Positions 21,445-30,683 of a DNA stretch of 64,000 nucleotides are shown here, in pieces. This stretch comes from Doryteuthis pealeii (lineage: Eukaryota > Mollusca > Cephalopoda > Myopsida > Loliginidae). Both the position numbers and the translations under genes were made by a program. The stretch's first letter is position 1. Each line of letters opens with the position of its first letter. Under the pieces are notes generated by a model that worked only from the letters and a program-made list of their open reading frames with translations, searched no databases and was not told where the DNA came from. The stretch is taken from assembly GCA_023376005.1 (NCBI GenBank), contig CM042152.1, positions 70,001,345 through 70,065,344 of the forward strand. The letters run 5' to 3'.

Positions 21445-21630
21445 CTGGGGTTCTCACTAGATCCCCAAAGTTAAGCAACAATGAGTCTGTTCGATACTTA
21501 ATTGGGTGACCACTTAAGCAACTGCAGGTACTGTAAACAAGATGTGTCCTTTGTTTATTAAAATGATTTGATTCGGCATTAAATGACCCAAAACAGATTG
21601 ATATGCCAGGAAAACAAAACCACCAACTAT
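21445..21630 (+). repeat. 5S rRNA-derived SINE, unit 1
   Basis: 21445-21535 aligns along its length with the 3' two thirds of animal 5S rRNA: CTAGATC, AAAGTTAAGCAACAATGAG (internal box A region), ATACTTAATTGGGTGACC (intermediate element and box C region), and GGTACTGTA (3' end). It is followed by a tail of about 90 bp ending in the hairpin GGCATTAAATGACCC ... TTGATATGCC and an A/C-rich end. It is degraded relative to a functional 5S gene, so it is a retroposon rather than rDNA. Confidence 0.8.
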
Positions 21631-21654
21631 CTATCTCAATCTGTTTATATCTAT

Positions 21655-21830
21655 CTATCACACCGAAGTTAAGCAGTGATGAGTCATCTGTTCAATACTT
21701 AATTGGGTAACCACTTAAGCAACTGCAGGTACTGTAAACAAGATGTGTCCTTTGTTTATTAAGATGATTTGATTCGGCATTAAATAACCCAGAAATGGAC
21801 TGATATGCCATAAACAAAACAGCAAACCAA
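21655..21830 (+). repeat. 5S rRNA-derived SINE, unit 2
   Basis: Starts CACACCGAAGTTAAGCAG, very close to the 5S box A region, and continues ATACTTAATTGGGTAACC and GGTACTGTAA. The tail matches unit 1 with few changes. Head-to-tail spacing is about 215 bp. Confidence 0.8.
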
Positions 21831-21844
21831 GTATCTATCTCAAT

Positions 21845-22290
21845 CTGTTTATATCACACCAAACTTAAGTAGCAATGAGCCTATTTAATACTTATTAGGG
21901 CATGACTTAAGCAACAGCAAGTACTGTAAGCCACCTGAGTCCTTTATCAAAAACACTTGATTCGGTACCACCCTGTTGGCTGGGTCAGAAGAATACACCA
22001 AACGCACCCCTGCAGAGGGTAAAATCCCCCCAATGGGGCCAACTGTTGGCCTTGGGTGGCAAGGTGAAGTTCCAATTTTGTAGGTCTGGTTCCACCCTGA
22101 CCCAGAGTTGTAGTAGCCGTTAAGGTCCTATCTATGAGCTAAATAAAAAAATGAGTTTTAAAAAAATATTTTCAGTACCCATCAAGCATGAATAGAACAA
22201 AATATCTTCGGCATAAAATAACCCCACAAGGGTTGACATACTGTAAATTTAACAAACTAAACTTGATTCAAATGACCCAAATGAGATGTG
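21845..22290 (+). repeat. 5S rRNA-derived SINE, unit 3, split by family C
   Basis: 5S-like part 21851-21935 (CTTAAGTAGCAATGAGCC, TTATTAGGGCATGAC). Its tail is interrupted after ACTTGATTC by the family C copy at 21962-22262 and resumes with ACTTGATTCAAATGACCC, so the nine bases ACTTGATTC form a target-site duplication. Confidence 0.7.
21962..22262 (+). repeat. Family C retroposon, internally shortened copy
   Basis: The 5' head (CAGAAGAATACACCAAACGC, GCAGAGGGTAAAATCCCCCC) is joined directly to the 3' half (CTATGAGCTAAATAAAAAA, then GGCATAAAATAACCCC and GGGTTGACATACTG). Flanked by ACTTGATTC. Confidence 0.75.
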
Positions 22291-22590
22291 AAGAATAATT
22301 AAAGTTCCAATGGACATCGAACTGGGAAGACAAGGCAACAAACGGTTGTAACTTAAATACAAACCCGAATAGTCACAAAGTCTACTGCAGAATGACAGGT
22401 ATTATATAGACTCACAATGTCATTCAAATCAAGCAGTCAAGCAGCCAATCAGAACTCAAGGAATGGAATCACCCAAATTTATGAATGGGTCATTCTTGAT
22501 TTCTATATATACCAACTGTCTTGGACATTGCTTAAGTTGTACTTAGTTAGCTGCTGTTATTCAATCCAAAAGTAGACTTACTGACTTCAA
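22290..22590 (+). repeat. Dispersed repeat, inverted copy at 26770-27050
   Basis: Shares GCCAATCAGAACTCAAGG, CCAAGACAGT-type and CATTCTTGATTTC blocks in opposite orientation with 26770-27050. In both copies a family C 3' end lies directly beside it, so a composite block has been copied and inverted. Confidence 0.7.
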
Positions 22591-22724
22591 TAAGATGGTT
22601 TTCATTTGTAGATGAATGTAAAACTACATTCTTCAAAGAAATAAACAGATTTGAAAGAGCCTATAAAGGGATTGACTAGGGTAGTGAAGACATCTATCTC
22701 AGAAACATCCAAGAATAATGATGA

Positions 22725-22790
22725 AGACATGGTGGGCACAACTGGAGAAGCTAGGATAAACTCATAAGCAACATTCTACAACATTGAGTG
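22725..22790 (+). pseudogene. Short LINE-A fragment
   Basis: ACTGGAGAAGCTAGGATAAA and CTCATAAGCAACATTCTAC match the LINE-A C-terminal region at 19205-19255. Confidence 0.5.
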
Positions 22791-22877
22791 TAAAGAGACT
22801 ATGTTGAAAAATAAATCTCATTTGGTCACATTTCATGAGTATCATGATCAGCATATTAAATTTTTAGCTGACCCTCA

Positions 22878-22913
<36 letters not shown>

Positions 22914-22917
<4 letters not shown>

Positions 22918-23166
22918 GTAAAGTCGACGAGGCGGACTAAAGTCGGTATCAGCCAATCAGCGAGGGAATCTATCCCCTTTTCAATAGCGCTAGACAAAGG
23001 AGATTGTTTTTGGCGTCTGAGGTGTAGCACCACACCTAACATCAGCTCCTTACTTTACCACGCAGATCCCTGTGCTACTCATACACTGAGTTGGCGAGGA
23101 CCGGTATCGAACTAGGAACCTTGTGGTTTCTAGCCAAACGCTCTACCGACTGAGCTAACCTGGCCC
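22914..23166 (-). repeat. tRNA-derived SINE, family A, copy 3
   Basis: Full-length minus-strand copy between two (TA)n tracts (22884-22912 and 23168-23210). A-box and B-box recognisable. Confidence 0.9.
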
Positions 23167-23167
23167 A

Positions 23168-23210
<43 letters not shown>

Positions 23211-23431
23211 AAATGCCCATAGCTTAATGAAGAAAAAAAACATATTTTGCTATGAAAAGTTTCATCTTAGACACATACACACGCACACACACACACGCAC
23301 ATTCTGACACTCCCCATCTAGTGAAAAGAAAATCCACTAACCACCCCCAACCACCCCTCTAACTACTGACAACCTTCCATTTTCAGCATTTTGAGAATGT
23401 CCATCATTGAAGCAACTACTATATCCAAGTC

Positions 23432-23484
23432 CTGAAGATGGTCTAATTAAATTTAATTTAATTAAGAGACTGAAACGTTGCATC
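23432..23484 (+). ncRNA. Hammerhead-like core with extended stem II
   Basis: CUGAAGA, extra U, stem II GGUCU/AGACU extended by UAAUUAA/UUAAUUA, GAAA, then CGUUGCAUC. Stem III is reduced. The surrounding 23330-23540 carries the element body, ending with a short MITE end at 23557. Confidence 0.4.
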
Positions 23485-23556
23485 GTCGACAATAAACATC
23501 CAGTTTCCATAACATCCCGTTTTTGTCTACCTTTCTCCACACATATATATATATAA

Positions 23557-23600
23557 AGTTAGGGTAGCGTGGACATGAAGTCAATTGTGCTTGGAAACTG
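23557..23600 (+). mobile_element. Partial MITE end
   Basis: AAGTTAGGGTAGCGTGGACA matches the arm of the palindromic MITE at 14948-15012. Confidence 0.5.
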
Positions 23601-23884
23601 ACATTTCTTGCCTATATATATATATATTGTTACTTATACATGTAAAAACCTGTTAAAAACAGCTCAACACTGAAAGATTTTATTTCAATTTAACATTTTA
23701 AATTCTCTAACTGATAGAATAAAGCAATTTACAACCTAATGATATAACAACAAAAACAACATAATGCTGTAACAACAAAAAGCATAATAATGATAAAACA
23801 AAAAAAGCAACAACATAATAATGATATTATAACAAAAACAACATCATAAAAAAGAACAAAATGATATGGATTATTAGGATTATT

Positions 23885-24035
23885 CAGACTATTGTCCTCA
23901 TCTTTATTGTTATATACACAATGTTTTAGCCAATGTGTTCTTTAGCCTTCATCAGTTATTTCTTGTTGAACTCAGGAAATGTTGTGTATATAACAATAAA
24001 GATGATGACAATAGCCTGAATAATACAAATAATAC
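23885..24035. repeat. Inverted repeat with decayed hammerhead-like core
   Basis: ATTGTCCTCATCTTTATTGT (23891) returns inverted as ACAATAAAGATGATGACAAT (about 23993). The minus-strand core at 23918-23955 has CUGAUGA but AAAA in place of GAAA. Confidence 0.6.
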
Positions 24036-24099
24036 AAATTATCAAGTCTCTTCTCAAAAGTTCAAAGAAATAACAAAGTAATATTACAAAAAAAAAACA

Positions 24100-24420
24100 C
24101 ATATATAATAATAATAATAATGATAATAATAATAACATAATAATAATGATAATAATAACAACATAATAATAATGATAAAATAATAACAACATGATAAAAT
24201 AATAACAACATAATAATGATGATAATAATAACAACATAATAATGATAATAATAACAACATAATGATAATGGTAATAATAATAATAATAATAACAACGATA
24301 ATAATGATAATAACAATAATAATAACAACGATAATAATGATAATAACAATGATAATAATGATAATAACGATAATAATGATAATAACGATAATGATGATGA
24401 TAATGATAATAATAATAATC
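24100..24420. repeat. (AAT/GAT/AAC)n microsatellite
   Basis: Trinucleotide-based array of AATAATGAT and AATAACAAC. The open frames across it are low-complexity artefacts. It ends with (CTG)6 at about 24423. Confidence 0.9.
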
Positions 24421-24449
24421 TACTGCTGCTGCTGCTGCTGGGAATTACA

Positions 24450-24840
24450 AATAATTTTTTTTTTATTAATCTCTAAACTTTGTTTATTGCGCTGAAAAAG
24501 CCTCCAGAATATTTAGCTTTCTGTAAAGGAATTTGTTACATGTTAAATTGATTCTAAAATGAGTTGAATATTAAAGGAATGAGATTTATGCAGAGAAGCT
24601 GCAAGCATCAATAAGCTCAAAATTGAAATGCATTTCAAAATGAACTTTTTAATGAGGTTGTGTTTCTCATTCACTGGATCTCTTAAGTCAATGACCATTA
24701 CAAAATGGAATCTTCATTCAATCTTATAAATTCAAATTCTTTCTTTCATTTTTTTGTTTTGTTTTATTAATAAATAATTCAAAGATAAATCCAGTCTCAT
24801 CTGGGATGAATATGGTGGGTTGTATAAAGTTAGCTCTAAA
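24450..24840. other. Unassigned sequence
   Basis: No exon, repeat or RNA recognised. Confidence 0.3.
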
Positions 24841-24866
24841 AGAATGTATATATATATATATATATA

Positions 24867-25500
24867 TACAAGGTGTGTCAAAAAAGTATTTTATAGATAT
24901 GTGTATTTTGTGAACCGAATCTTCATATTTCTCTGCGTTATAGTGAAAATAATGCATATATGTTCATATACAAGTACACACTCGTGTGCTCACACATCTT
25001 TATGCGCAGTCTTCCTACCCATCCTCATCACCTCGTTTATTCCTGCCTCCTTGTTTTAATGTTCCATTCATTAATTTTTTTCAGAATACAAGATCTATCA
25101 AAAAAGTATCAAGTTTAAAGCCGTATTTACCAAGATAGAAATGACGAATGAATGGAACATTATTTTTTTTTCAGAATACAAGGTGTCAAAAAGTACAAGA
25201 AAAATCTCTACTTTTTTTGACACACCTTGTATATAAATGGGCAGACAGTAACATATGGAATCATAAAAACTGGCACCCCCAAAAAGAACCATCAAAGAAT
25301 CCGAGGCCGGCAAAATCTTGACATTCCTCAAGATAAGGGAAGGAGGCAGGAATAAACGAGGTGATGAGGAGGGGTAGGAAGACTGTGCATAGAGATGCGT
25401 GGGCACATGAGTGCATATGTGTATGTAAACGTATATACACTATTTTCACTATGACACAGAGAAATATGAAGATTTGGCTCACAAAAAATACATATATATA
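24867..25500. mobile_element. Inverted repeat with nested MITE ends
   Basis: Arms of about 160 bp (24896-25056 and 25341-25491) are complementary. The loop holds MITE ends, AATACAAGATCTATC and AATACAAGGTGTC, and the opposite end GACACACCTTGTATA at 25220-25234. The outer left end ACAAGGTGTGTCAAAAAAGT at 24868 is the same terminus. Mariner-type TA flanks. The same MITE occurs at 56149-56391. Confidence 0.65.
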
Positions 25501-25611
25501 TATATATATATGATTGACATTCACTGTATTTCTTAACACACACGTTGTCTTGAAGAAAAGTGGCTAACATGCTGCTTGGAAACCAATGATAACAATAAAT
25601 GTATTGTACTC

Positions 25612-25697
25612 TATAATGAATAAATACAGCTCTTACTCCCGTAATCGAGCACTTTATTTTCAATTTTCCAATACTAAAAAAGACTACACACACACAC

Positions 25698-25741
<44 letters not shown>

Positions 25742-25927
25742 GATATTATGGATATTATAAACTCATAACTATAAATTTCATGCTTACACAATCTTCAGCA
25801 TGAAACTTATAGTTATGAGTTTATAATATCCATAATATCATTATTATTGATTGTAAATCTGCTCTGCTTTATTAGCATTGAGCACCTTTTTATGCCAATA
25901 CTTTTCTCATTTATTCTCTATCCATTC

Positions 25928-25980
<53 letters not shown>

Positions 25981-26055
25981 GATTTTTCTAGTATAAGAGA
26001 ATTGAAAATAAAGTGCTCGATTACAGGTGTAAGAGTTGTATTTATGAACAAAAGA
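25612..26055. repeat. Inverted-repeat element enclosing a palindrome and (TA)n
   Basis: Outer arms of about 55-65 bp (25612-25680 and 25990-26052) share AAAGTGCTCGATTAC. They flank the palindrome at 25739-25842 and TA tracts (25699-25740, 25930-25976). Probably a decayed Penelope-like insertion. Confidence 0.6.
25739..25842. repeat. Palindrome with arms about 46 bp, loop about 12 bp
   Basis: Nearly perfect complementarity of ATATTATGGATATTATAAAC and its partner. The minus strand has CUGAAGA and GAAA boxes around a 3-bp stem, a weak hammerhead-like match. Confidence 0.75.
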
Positions 26056-26403
26056 GCAAGGCCAGAGTCGAAAAAGAATAAAACCAACTACTCATGTACA
26101 CACGGACATGTGTGTGTGTGTGTGTGAAATAAAGAGTAGATATGGTCGTTAAAAAAATATTTTATTTGTTTTGCATTATTATTTTGCACTTTATAAAAAT
26201 CTTATACAAATGGCTAAGCAACTACATCCAGTTCTAAGATATAATTAAATCAAATAATTAGCGGGAACCGTTAATTTTCACTTAGTAGTTCTTGAACTTG
26301 GTTGAAAAATAAAAATTGTGAATCCACATATGCACAGGAGCAGAATTTGAAATCACTCAAAAGTTTGTTTACTGGCACTTCTGAACTAAGATGGTCCATT
26401 ATT

Positions 26404-26662
26404 GGTTATTTCCTATAATTCTAACATAATCAAAGGGGAACCACTCTTGACTGATAAATTATTTATTTATTTTCCCATTAAACTAACCCCAAACCCTAAC
26501 CCCGTCTTCTTTTTTCCTAGTAGATCAATAAATAAATAAATAATTTATCAGTCAAGTTAGACTTATAGGGTTAGGGTTTAGGGTTAGTTTAATGGGAAAA
26601 TAAATAAATAATTTATTAGTCAAGAGTGGTTCCCTTTTGTTTATGGAGTTATAGGAAGTAAC
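26404..26662. repeat. Long palindrome with telomere-like repeats
   Basis: Arms of about 95-100 bp (26404-26503 and 26568-26662). The inner ends are CCCCAAACCCTAACCCC and GGGTTAGGGTTTAGGG, resembling TTAGGG telomere repeats. The spacer has a third partial copy of the AATAATTTATCAGTCAAG segment. Confidence 0.85.
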
Positions 26663-26724
26663 CCCTACACTTACTATTCTTCTGTGTATTATCAATTTGT
26701 GCTTTGATATAATTCTTATGGTGT

Positions 26725-26780
26725 TATCTTATGTTAACAACCTTTCCTATAATGTAAAATCCAACCAACCAACCTATTAT
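26725..26780 (+). repeat. Decayed hairpin tail
   Basis: GTGTTATCTTATGTTAACAA followed by AAAATCCAACCAACCAACC resembles the family C tail. Confidence 0.35.
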
Positions 26781-27050
26781 TGAAGTCAGTCAGTCTATTG
26801 TTGGTTTGAACAACAGCAACTGGCTAAGCACAACTCAAGCAGTGTCCAAGACAGTTGGTATTTATGGAAATCAAGAATGGTCCATTCATGTATTTGGGTG
26901 ATTCCATTCCTTGAGTTCTGATTGGCTGCTTGGTTTCTATGATGTTGTGGAGTTTCATAAATACCCTGTCATTCTGCAGTAGGTTGCAGCAAGACAGGTT
27001 CATATTAAGTTATTGCTTGTCTTACCAATTCGACGGTAATTGGATCTTAG
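26770..27050 (-). repeat. Dispersed repeat, inverted copy of 22290-22590
   Basis: Shares CCTTGAGTTCTGATTGGC and GGTCCATTCATG-type blocks in inverse orientation. Confidence 0.7.
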
Positions 27051-27177
27051 CTTGATTATTCTACACGTATAATGTCACATGGATACAAATATAGAATTAA
27101 ATCATTTCTCTACATTCACCTTGTAAATCAATTAATTTATTTGACTCTGATAATAATAATAAAAAAAGACTATTGTT

Positions 27178-27355
27178 TATGGTTGGTTGGTTGGATTTTA
27201 CAGCGTGCCAACCCTTGTGTTATCTTATGCCGAAGACGTTTTTGTTTTATTAATTCTTTGGGAGTACTCAATTGTTTTTAACTGGTGGTTCCATTGGGAG
27301 AGGGTATTACCCCTCTGCAGTGGTGCAGTCAGTGTATTCTACAGCCCAGCTGACA
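27178..27355 (-). repeat. Family C retroposon, shortened minus-strand copy
   Basis: Tail at 27178-27245 and head at 27285-27350 (CCCCTCTGCAGTGGTGCAGT), with the middle missing as in 21962-22262. Confidence 0.65.
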
Positions 27356-27399
27356 TTTCTTATTCTTTGTCTGAAATTTTTTAGATTGAGGCTTTATAA

Positions 27400-27480
27400 T
27401 TTGTATTTAGATTTTTCAGACTGTTGTCCTCATTTTTATTGTTATATACTCAATGTTTCGGCTGATGTACCTTCATGTCA
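27400..27480 (-). repeat. Decayed hammerhead-like element end
   Basis: Minus strand carries CAUCAGCCGAAACAUUG and the AACAATAAAAATGAGGAC block, but the first core box is mutated. Confidence 0.5.
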
Positions 27481-27529
27481 TAATCGTACAATAGGGGTAC
27501 TGTTTAACCCATTGCTAGGGGGATGAGAG

Positions 27530-28210
27530 GGTTATTAACTTTCCTAAAGTGAACATAATAGCATGACTAGAGTACTAACTTACTATAATGTCGTAGTCTA
27601 GCACTATAGCCTCCACACCAAGGAGACTAGCACTATAGCCTCCACACCAAGGAGACTCTCCCCCCCCACATTTTAAATTGAACCAATAGATGTTTTGGGA
27701 TGCAAATTCAGGATAATTTTATTTTTAATATGTTTAATTAAAAGCTATTGTAAAATAGTTCAATATATAAAAAGTATAATAATCTCTGGAGAAATCTTTT
27801 TCTTTTTCACTTTCTTTTACCCTTATTCTTATTAAAAAAATTTTTTCTTTTTTTTCTCTATTCATTGAAACAGACAATAAGTGCTATCCTTTCTTTCTTT
27901 CTTTCTCCCTCTGATGTGTAGCTTGTTCTTTTTCTTCCCTTTTTTTCCTCACAATTACAATGATATGGTTCATTATTTATCTGATGCAATGACAGGGCAT
28001 AACATTTGAACACATGCATTCATATCTTATGAATCAAAATAGAATGGTCCATTATTTATCTGAGGTAATGACAGGGTGTGACACATGTAGGTAGGTACTA
28101 ACCAATTAATATATAGATAATGATAATGTTTTTAAAGAATTAACATGTAATTTATAACTGTATAAAACATAAATTTTCTTTAAAATACTCCCATTGGCAT
28201 TTCAATATAC
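27530..28210. other. Intron-like sequence
   Basis: A 22-bp direct repeat near 27600 (AGACTAGCACTATAGCCTCC), a T-rich tract at 27790-27960, and two copies of ATGGTCCATTATTTATCTGA-like sequence (27964 and 28044). No gene. Confidence 0.4.
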
Positions 28211-28217
28211 AATGAAG

Positions 28218-28318
28218 CTATATGTTGGCATAATTTTCAGTTGATGAGATATTGCTACCGAGGTATATGAACTGGTTTATTAATTTCAGAGGTTTGCAAT
28301 TTAATGAGAAGATGGCGC
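28218..28318 (-). pseudogene. LINE-A reverse-transcriptase fragment
   Basis: Minus strand encodes FSLNCKPLKLINQFIYLGSN and ISSTENYANI, the segment that lies just N-terminal to the part preserved at 18940 and 39915 in this class of reverse transcriptase. Fused by a (CA)n/(TA)n tract to unrelated sequence. Confidence 0.7.
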
Positions 28319-28319
28319 C

Positions 28320-28357
<38 letters not shown>

Positions 28358-28380
28358 TATATATATATATATATATATAT
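28320..28380. repeat. (CA)n-(TA)n compound microsatellite
   Basis: CA run 28323-28350, TA run to about 28380. Confidence 0.9.
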
Positions 28381-28394
28381 TGTTGAAAAAAAAA

Positions 28395-28800
28395 CAAGTT
28401 CTTTGTTGAGGGGGATGCAATCAAGTTCGACGTTAACTGGTAAAGTAATCTTTTGTCACCTGTCTGTCTTCCTTCGCTTCGTAGGTCAGTTAGGTACGAG
28501 CGCCGCTCTACCTGTCTTCTATGGACTCCCGCTATTATCGATGTAGCTTTCCACATCCAGGGTACCTGAGTTAAAAAGAATTTGGTTAATATGGTCAGTA
28601 CAGTCATCCGGGCAACTGAGTTGAACATCACATCCATGCAATGCCTATGTCTCATTTTTTGCATTCGAGGACGCGAGTTCAATTCTGGTAGGCAAGACCA
28701 TGTCTTGCTCTCTTTCTCAGAGAATACGGTAGTTGCCATGCATTGCCGCCATCTAACTCCTGTTCTCCATGACACACACACACACACACACACATACACA
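28395..28800. other. Unassigned higher-GC segment with a SINE-like B-box
   Basis: A GAGTTCAATTCTGG motif at about 28675 resembles a Pol III B-box, and the segment ends in (CA)n at 28772-28800, so it may be part of a third SINE family. The long minus-strand frame across it (about 28218-28811) mixes microsatellite and LINE translation and is not a gene. Confidence 0.35.
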
Positions 28801-28801
28801 C

Positions 28802-29621
28802 ATATACACAAGTGGGGGATTCAAAAATCACCCACACTCTTGTTTTTTCAATGTCTCTACACAAAAGCAGGAGATAAACAAGTACATAATTTTTCTATAT
28901 AGTCTCCTTCTTTTTTTATGCACTTGCCTATTCCCTTCAAGAAGAAAATGGGAAATGGACTCATCGGCCCGAGTTCAAATCCTGGACATGGTAATTGCAT
29001 TTCACTTAGCGTTAATACCCTTGGGAAAGATATGAATCCTACTCTCCCTCCAGCTATGGATAAATAGTAGGGCAGACTGGGCTCTTTAACCTTGGTTAGG
29101 CAACCGGTCTAGGAGAAGGAAAACTCTGAATTTAAACCTGTTAAACTCCGCTTAAGAAATTGACCCTGTGTCACATCCTGCTCGTGCAGAGGGGCTGGTA
29201 AATAAATATATTCCTTCAAGAAGAAGGATTTGGTTGGTCATGCAACCATTTATGCTCTGCTTCTTTCACATCTTCATCTGTAGGAACTCGCTTATCCAAC
29301 CACTTTTAAACTTCTCTATCCACTCATACACTTCTATGCTGTAGTGCACTGTCCCTGTATTGTGCTAAAAGCCTCTGATGAATTTCAGTCCATGACACTC
29401 CTTCCGACCAGAGAAATCTGTCACTTCCTTGGTGCATACTTCTAGTAGAGCAGCCATGTTTACACTGTAAAAGACAGCAAGCAAAATGACATGATCAGGC
29501 TCAAACTTTGATCATGTGACCATATCAGTGCCAACTATAAGCATTCATGCGCAGACGCAAAGACAATAATAAAGATATATTATGGAGAAAGTGCTGATAA
29601 TTTTTTACTTGACCGTGTATG
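28802..29621 (-). mobile_element. Internally deleted mariner-like element, interrupted by a SINE
   Basis: On the minus strand the right part encodes a mariner-type transposase N-terminus (MAALLEVCTKE, then after a frameshift VYEWIEKFKSG, a helix-turn-helix region). The left part encodes its C-terminus (GDYIEKLC). The catalytic middle is missing. The ends TACACGG and TACACAAG are similar. A family B SINE has inserted at 28951-29206 with a duplicated target (TTCAAGAAGAA). Confidence 0.7.
28951..29206 (+). repeat. tRNA-derived SINE, family B, copy 3, inside mariner
   Basis: Starts inside the tRNA-like head (CGAGTTCAAATCCTGG) and runs through the family landmarks to GTGCAGAGGGGCTGG. Flanked by CCCTTCAAGAAGAA and CCTTCAAGAAGAA, a target-site duplication. 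Confidence 0.85.
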
Positions 29622-29627
29622 ATCACT

Positions 29628-29690
29628 TTATGAGGTGGAGCACCACACCTACCATCAACTTCTCACTTTACCGCACAGTACTATATATAT
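29628..29690 (-). repeat. SINE family A, fragment
   Basis: TGAGGTGGAGCACCACACC and CACTTTACCGCACAG are the family A body, minus strand, truncated on both sides. Confidence 0.7.
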
Positions 29691-29708
29691 CAAACCAGGA
29701 ATAACTAG

Positions 29709-29741
<33 letters not shown>

Positions 29742-29744
<3 letters not shown>

Positions 29745-29960
29745 TCTGTAGTGTGTTCGACTAGCTACTACAAGGGTCCTGATTTGATACCGGCCCTCGC
29801 CCACTCAGCGTATGAGTAGCACAGGGCTCTGTGCGGTAAAGTGAGAAGTTGATGCTAGGTGTGGTGCTCCACCTCCTTGGTCTGGTGCTAATGAAAAGGG
29901 GATGGACTCCCTCTCTGTCTGGCTGATACCGACTTTAGGCCACCCCAACAACGACTTTAT
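29742..29960 (+). repeat. tRNA-derived SINE, family A, copy 4
   Basis: The head lacks a good A-box, but a B-box-like TTTGATACCGGCC remains. Body GTGCGGTAAAGTGAG and 3' end complete. Lies between two TA tracts. Confidence 0.85.
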
Positions 29961-30011
29961 ATATATATATATATTATATACTAACAAATACATATTCTTA
30001 TATATACACTT

Positions 30012-30170
30012 CTTTCTTTTTTCGAAGACGTCACTTCATGTCTTCATTTGTAAACCCTATGGTGGCTCATTAGTCCAATTCTGGACTTCCAGATGCAGTC
30101 ACACACGTTGCACGGGAAATTCCCATCTACATTTGGTTGTTCATGACGACGAAGATGTCGCCACTCTGCA
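30012..30170 (-). pseudogene. LINE zinc-finger C-terminus fragment (LINE-Z)
   Basis: Minus strand resembles the segment at 35520-35640 that encodes a C2H2-type finger followed by a stop. Here the first cysteine pair is partly changed. Confidence 0.6.
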
Positions 30171-30314
30171 GTCTTATATATATATACACTTAGAAATATA
30201 TATTCTTATATGTGTGTGTATATATATAATATATATATATATATTTAAAAATTTGTTTTGGGATGAAACAAAGAAATCACAGTGCTCAACCACAAATTTG
30301 TAGGAGCTTTATTT

Positions 30315-30480
30315 ATTTGTTGAATTTTTTAAATATAAAAGTTTTTCATAAGCAACTACCCAGGTTTCAGGTTATTTCACCATCGTCAGACTGCTCAATC
30401 TCCTGGTGTTTATTTGAAGAGATTTTGCGTTGTTGAAACCTGGGTAGTTGCTTATGAAAAACTTTTATATTTAAAAAATT

Positions 30481-30488
<8 letters not shown>
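30315..30488. repeat. Inverted repeat with hammerhead-like core, 128 bp before the exon
   Basis: Arms of about 53 bp (30315-30367 and 30436-30488) are near-perfect complements. (TA)n follows at 30488-30523. The exon 3' splice acceptor is only about 90 bp further on. Confidence 0.8.
30357..30389 (-). ncRNA. Compact hammerhead-like core
   Basis: Minus strand: CUGACGA, extra U, stem II GGU/ACC, extra U, GAAA, stem III ACC/GGU with loop UG, then A (GUA triplet). All box residues are intact. The stems are short. Confidence 0.5.
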
Positions 30489-30525
<37 letters not shown>

Positions 30526-30615
30526 CACTTAATACATTCTACTTTTGATACTGTATATATATATTTATATAATAAACAGCTAATTATATGTAAAAATATA
30601 TGTTTTATATTTCAG

Positions 30616-30683
30616 AAGTCCATCATGATGACTTAGAAGCATATACTGGCCTTAAACTCTCCACTGCTGGGATTGGAAATGAT
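30616..30683 (+). CDS. PTPRN: PTPRN/IA-2-like receptor phosphatase, exon encoding the end of the ectodomain
   Basis: The homologue is a dense-core (secretory) vesicle transmembrane protein related to the receptor tyrosine phosphatases. The exon is preceded by a pyrimidine-rich acceptor (TTTTATATTTCAG) and followed by GTAAGT. The first two bases complete a codon from the upstream exon, then 22 codons follow ending exactly at a codon boundary. The peptide contains DDLEAYTGLKLSTAGIGND, which matches the conserved TGLKI..TGVG segment at the end of the mature luminal domain of IA-2 proteins. It joins in frame to the exon at 56451. The upstream exon must end after the first base of a codon, but I could not find it in the 30.6 kb before this point. 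The short length leaves some doubt, which the downstream match reduces. Confidence 0.82.

Noticed and set aside
21445..21535. Functional 5S rRNA gene
   Set aside because: Too diverged in conserved positions and lacks the 5' third of 5S rRNA; shares a retroposon tail.
28218..28811. 197-residue minus-strand frame
   Set aside because: A chance fusion of CA-repeat translation, unassigned sequence and a LINE-A fragment; only the last 34 residues are recognisable.
1..30615. Search for upstream PTPRN ectodomain exons
   Set aside because: No splice-flanked segment with convincing ectodomain similarity was seen by eye; a profile search could still find a short one.
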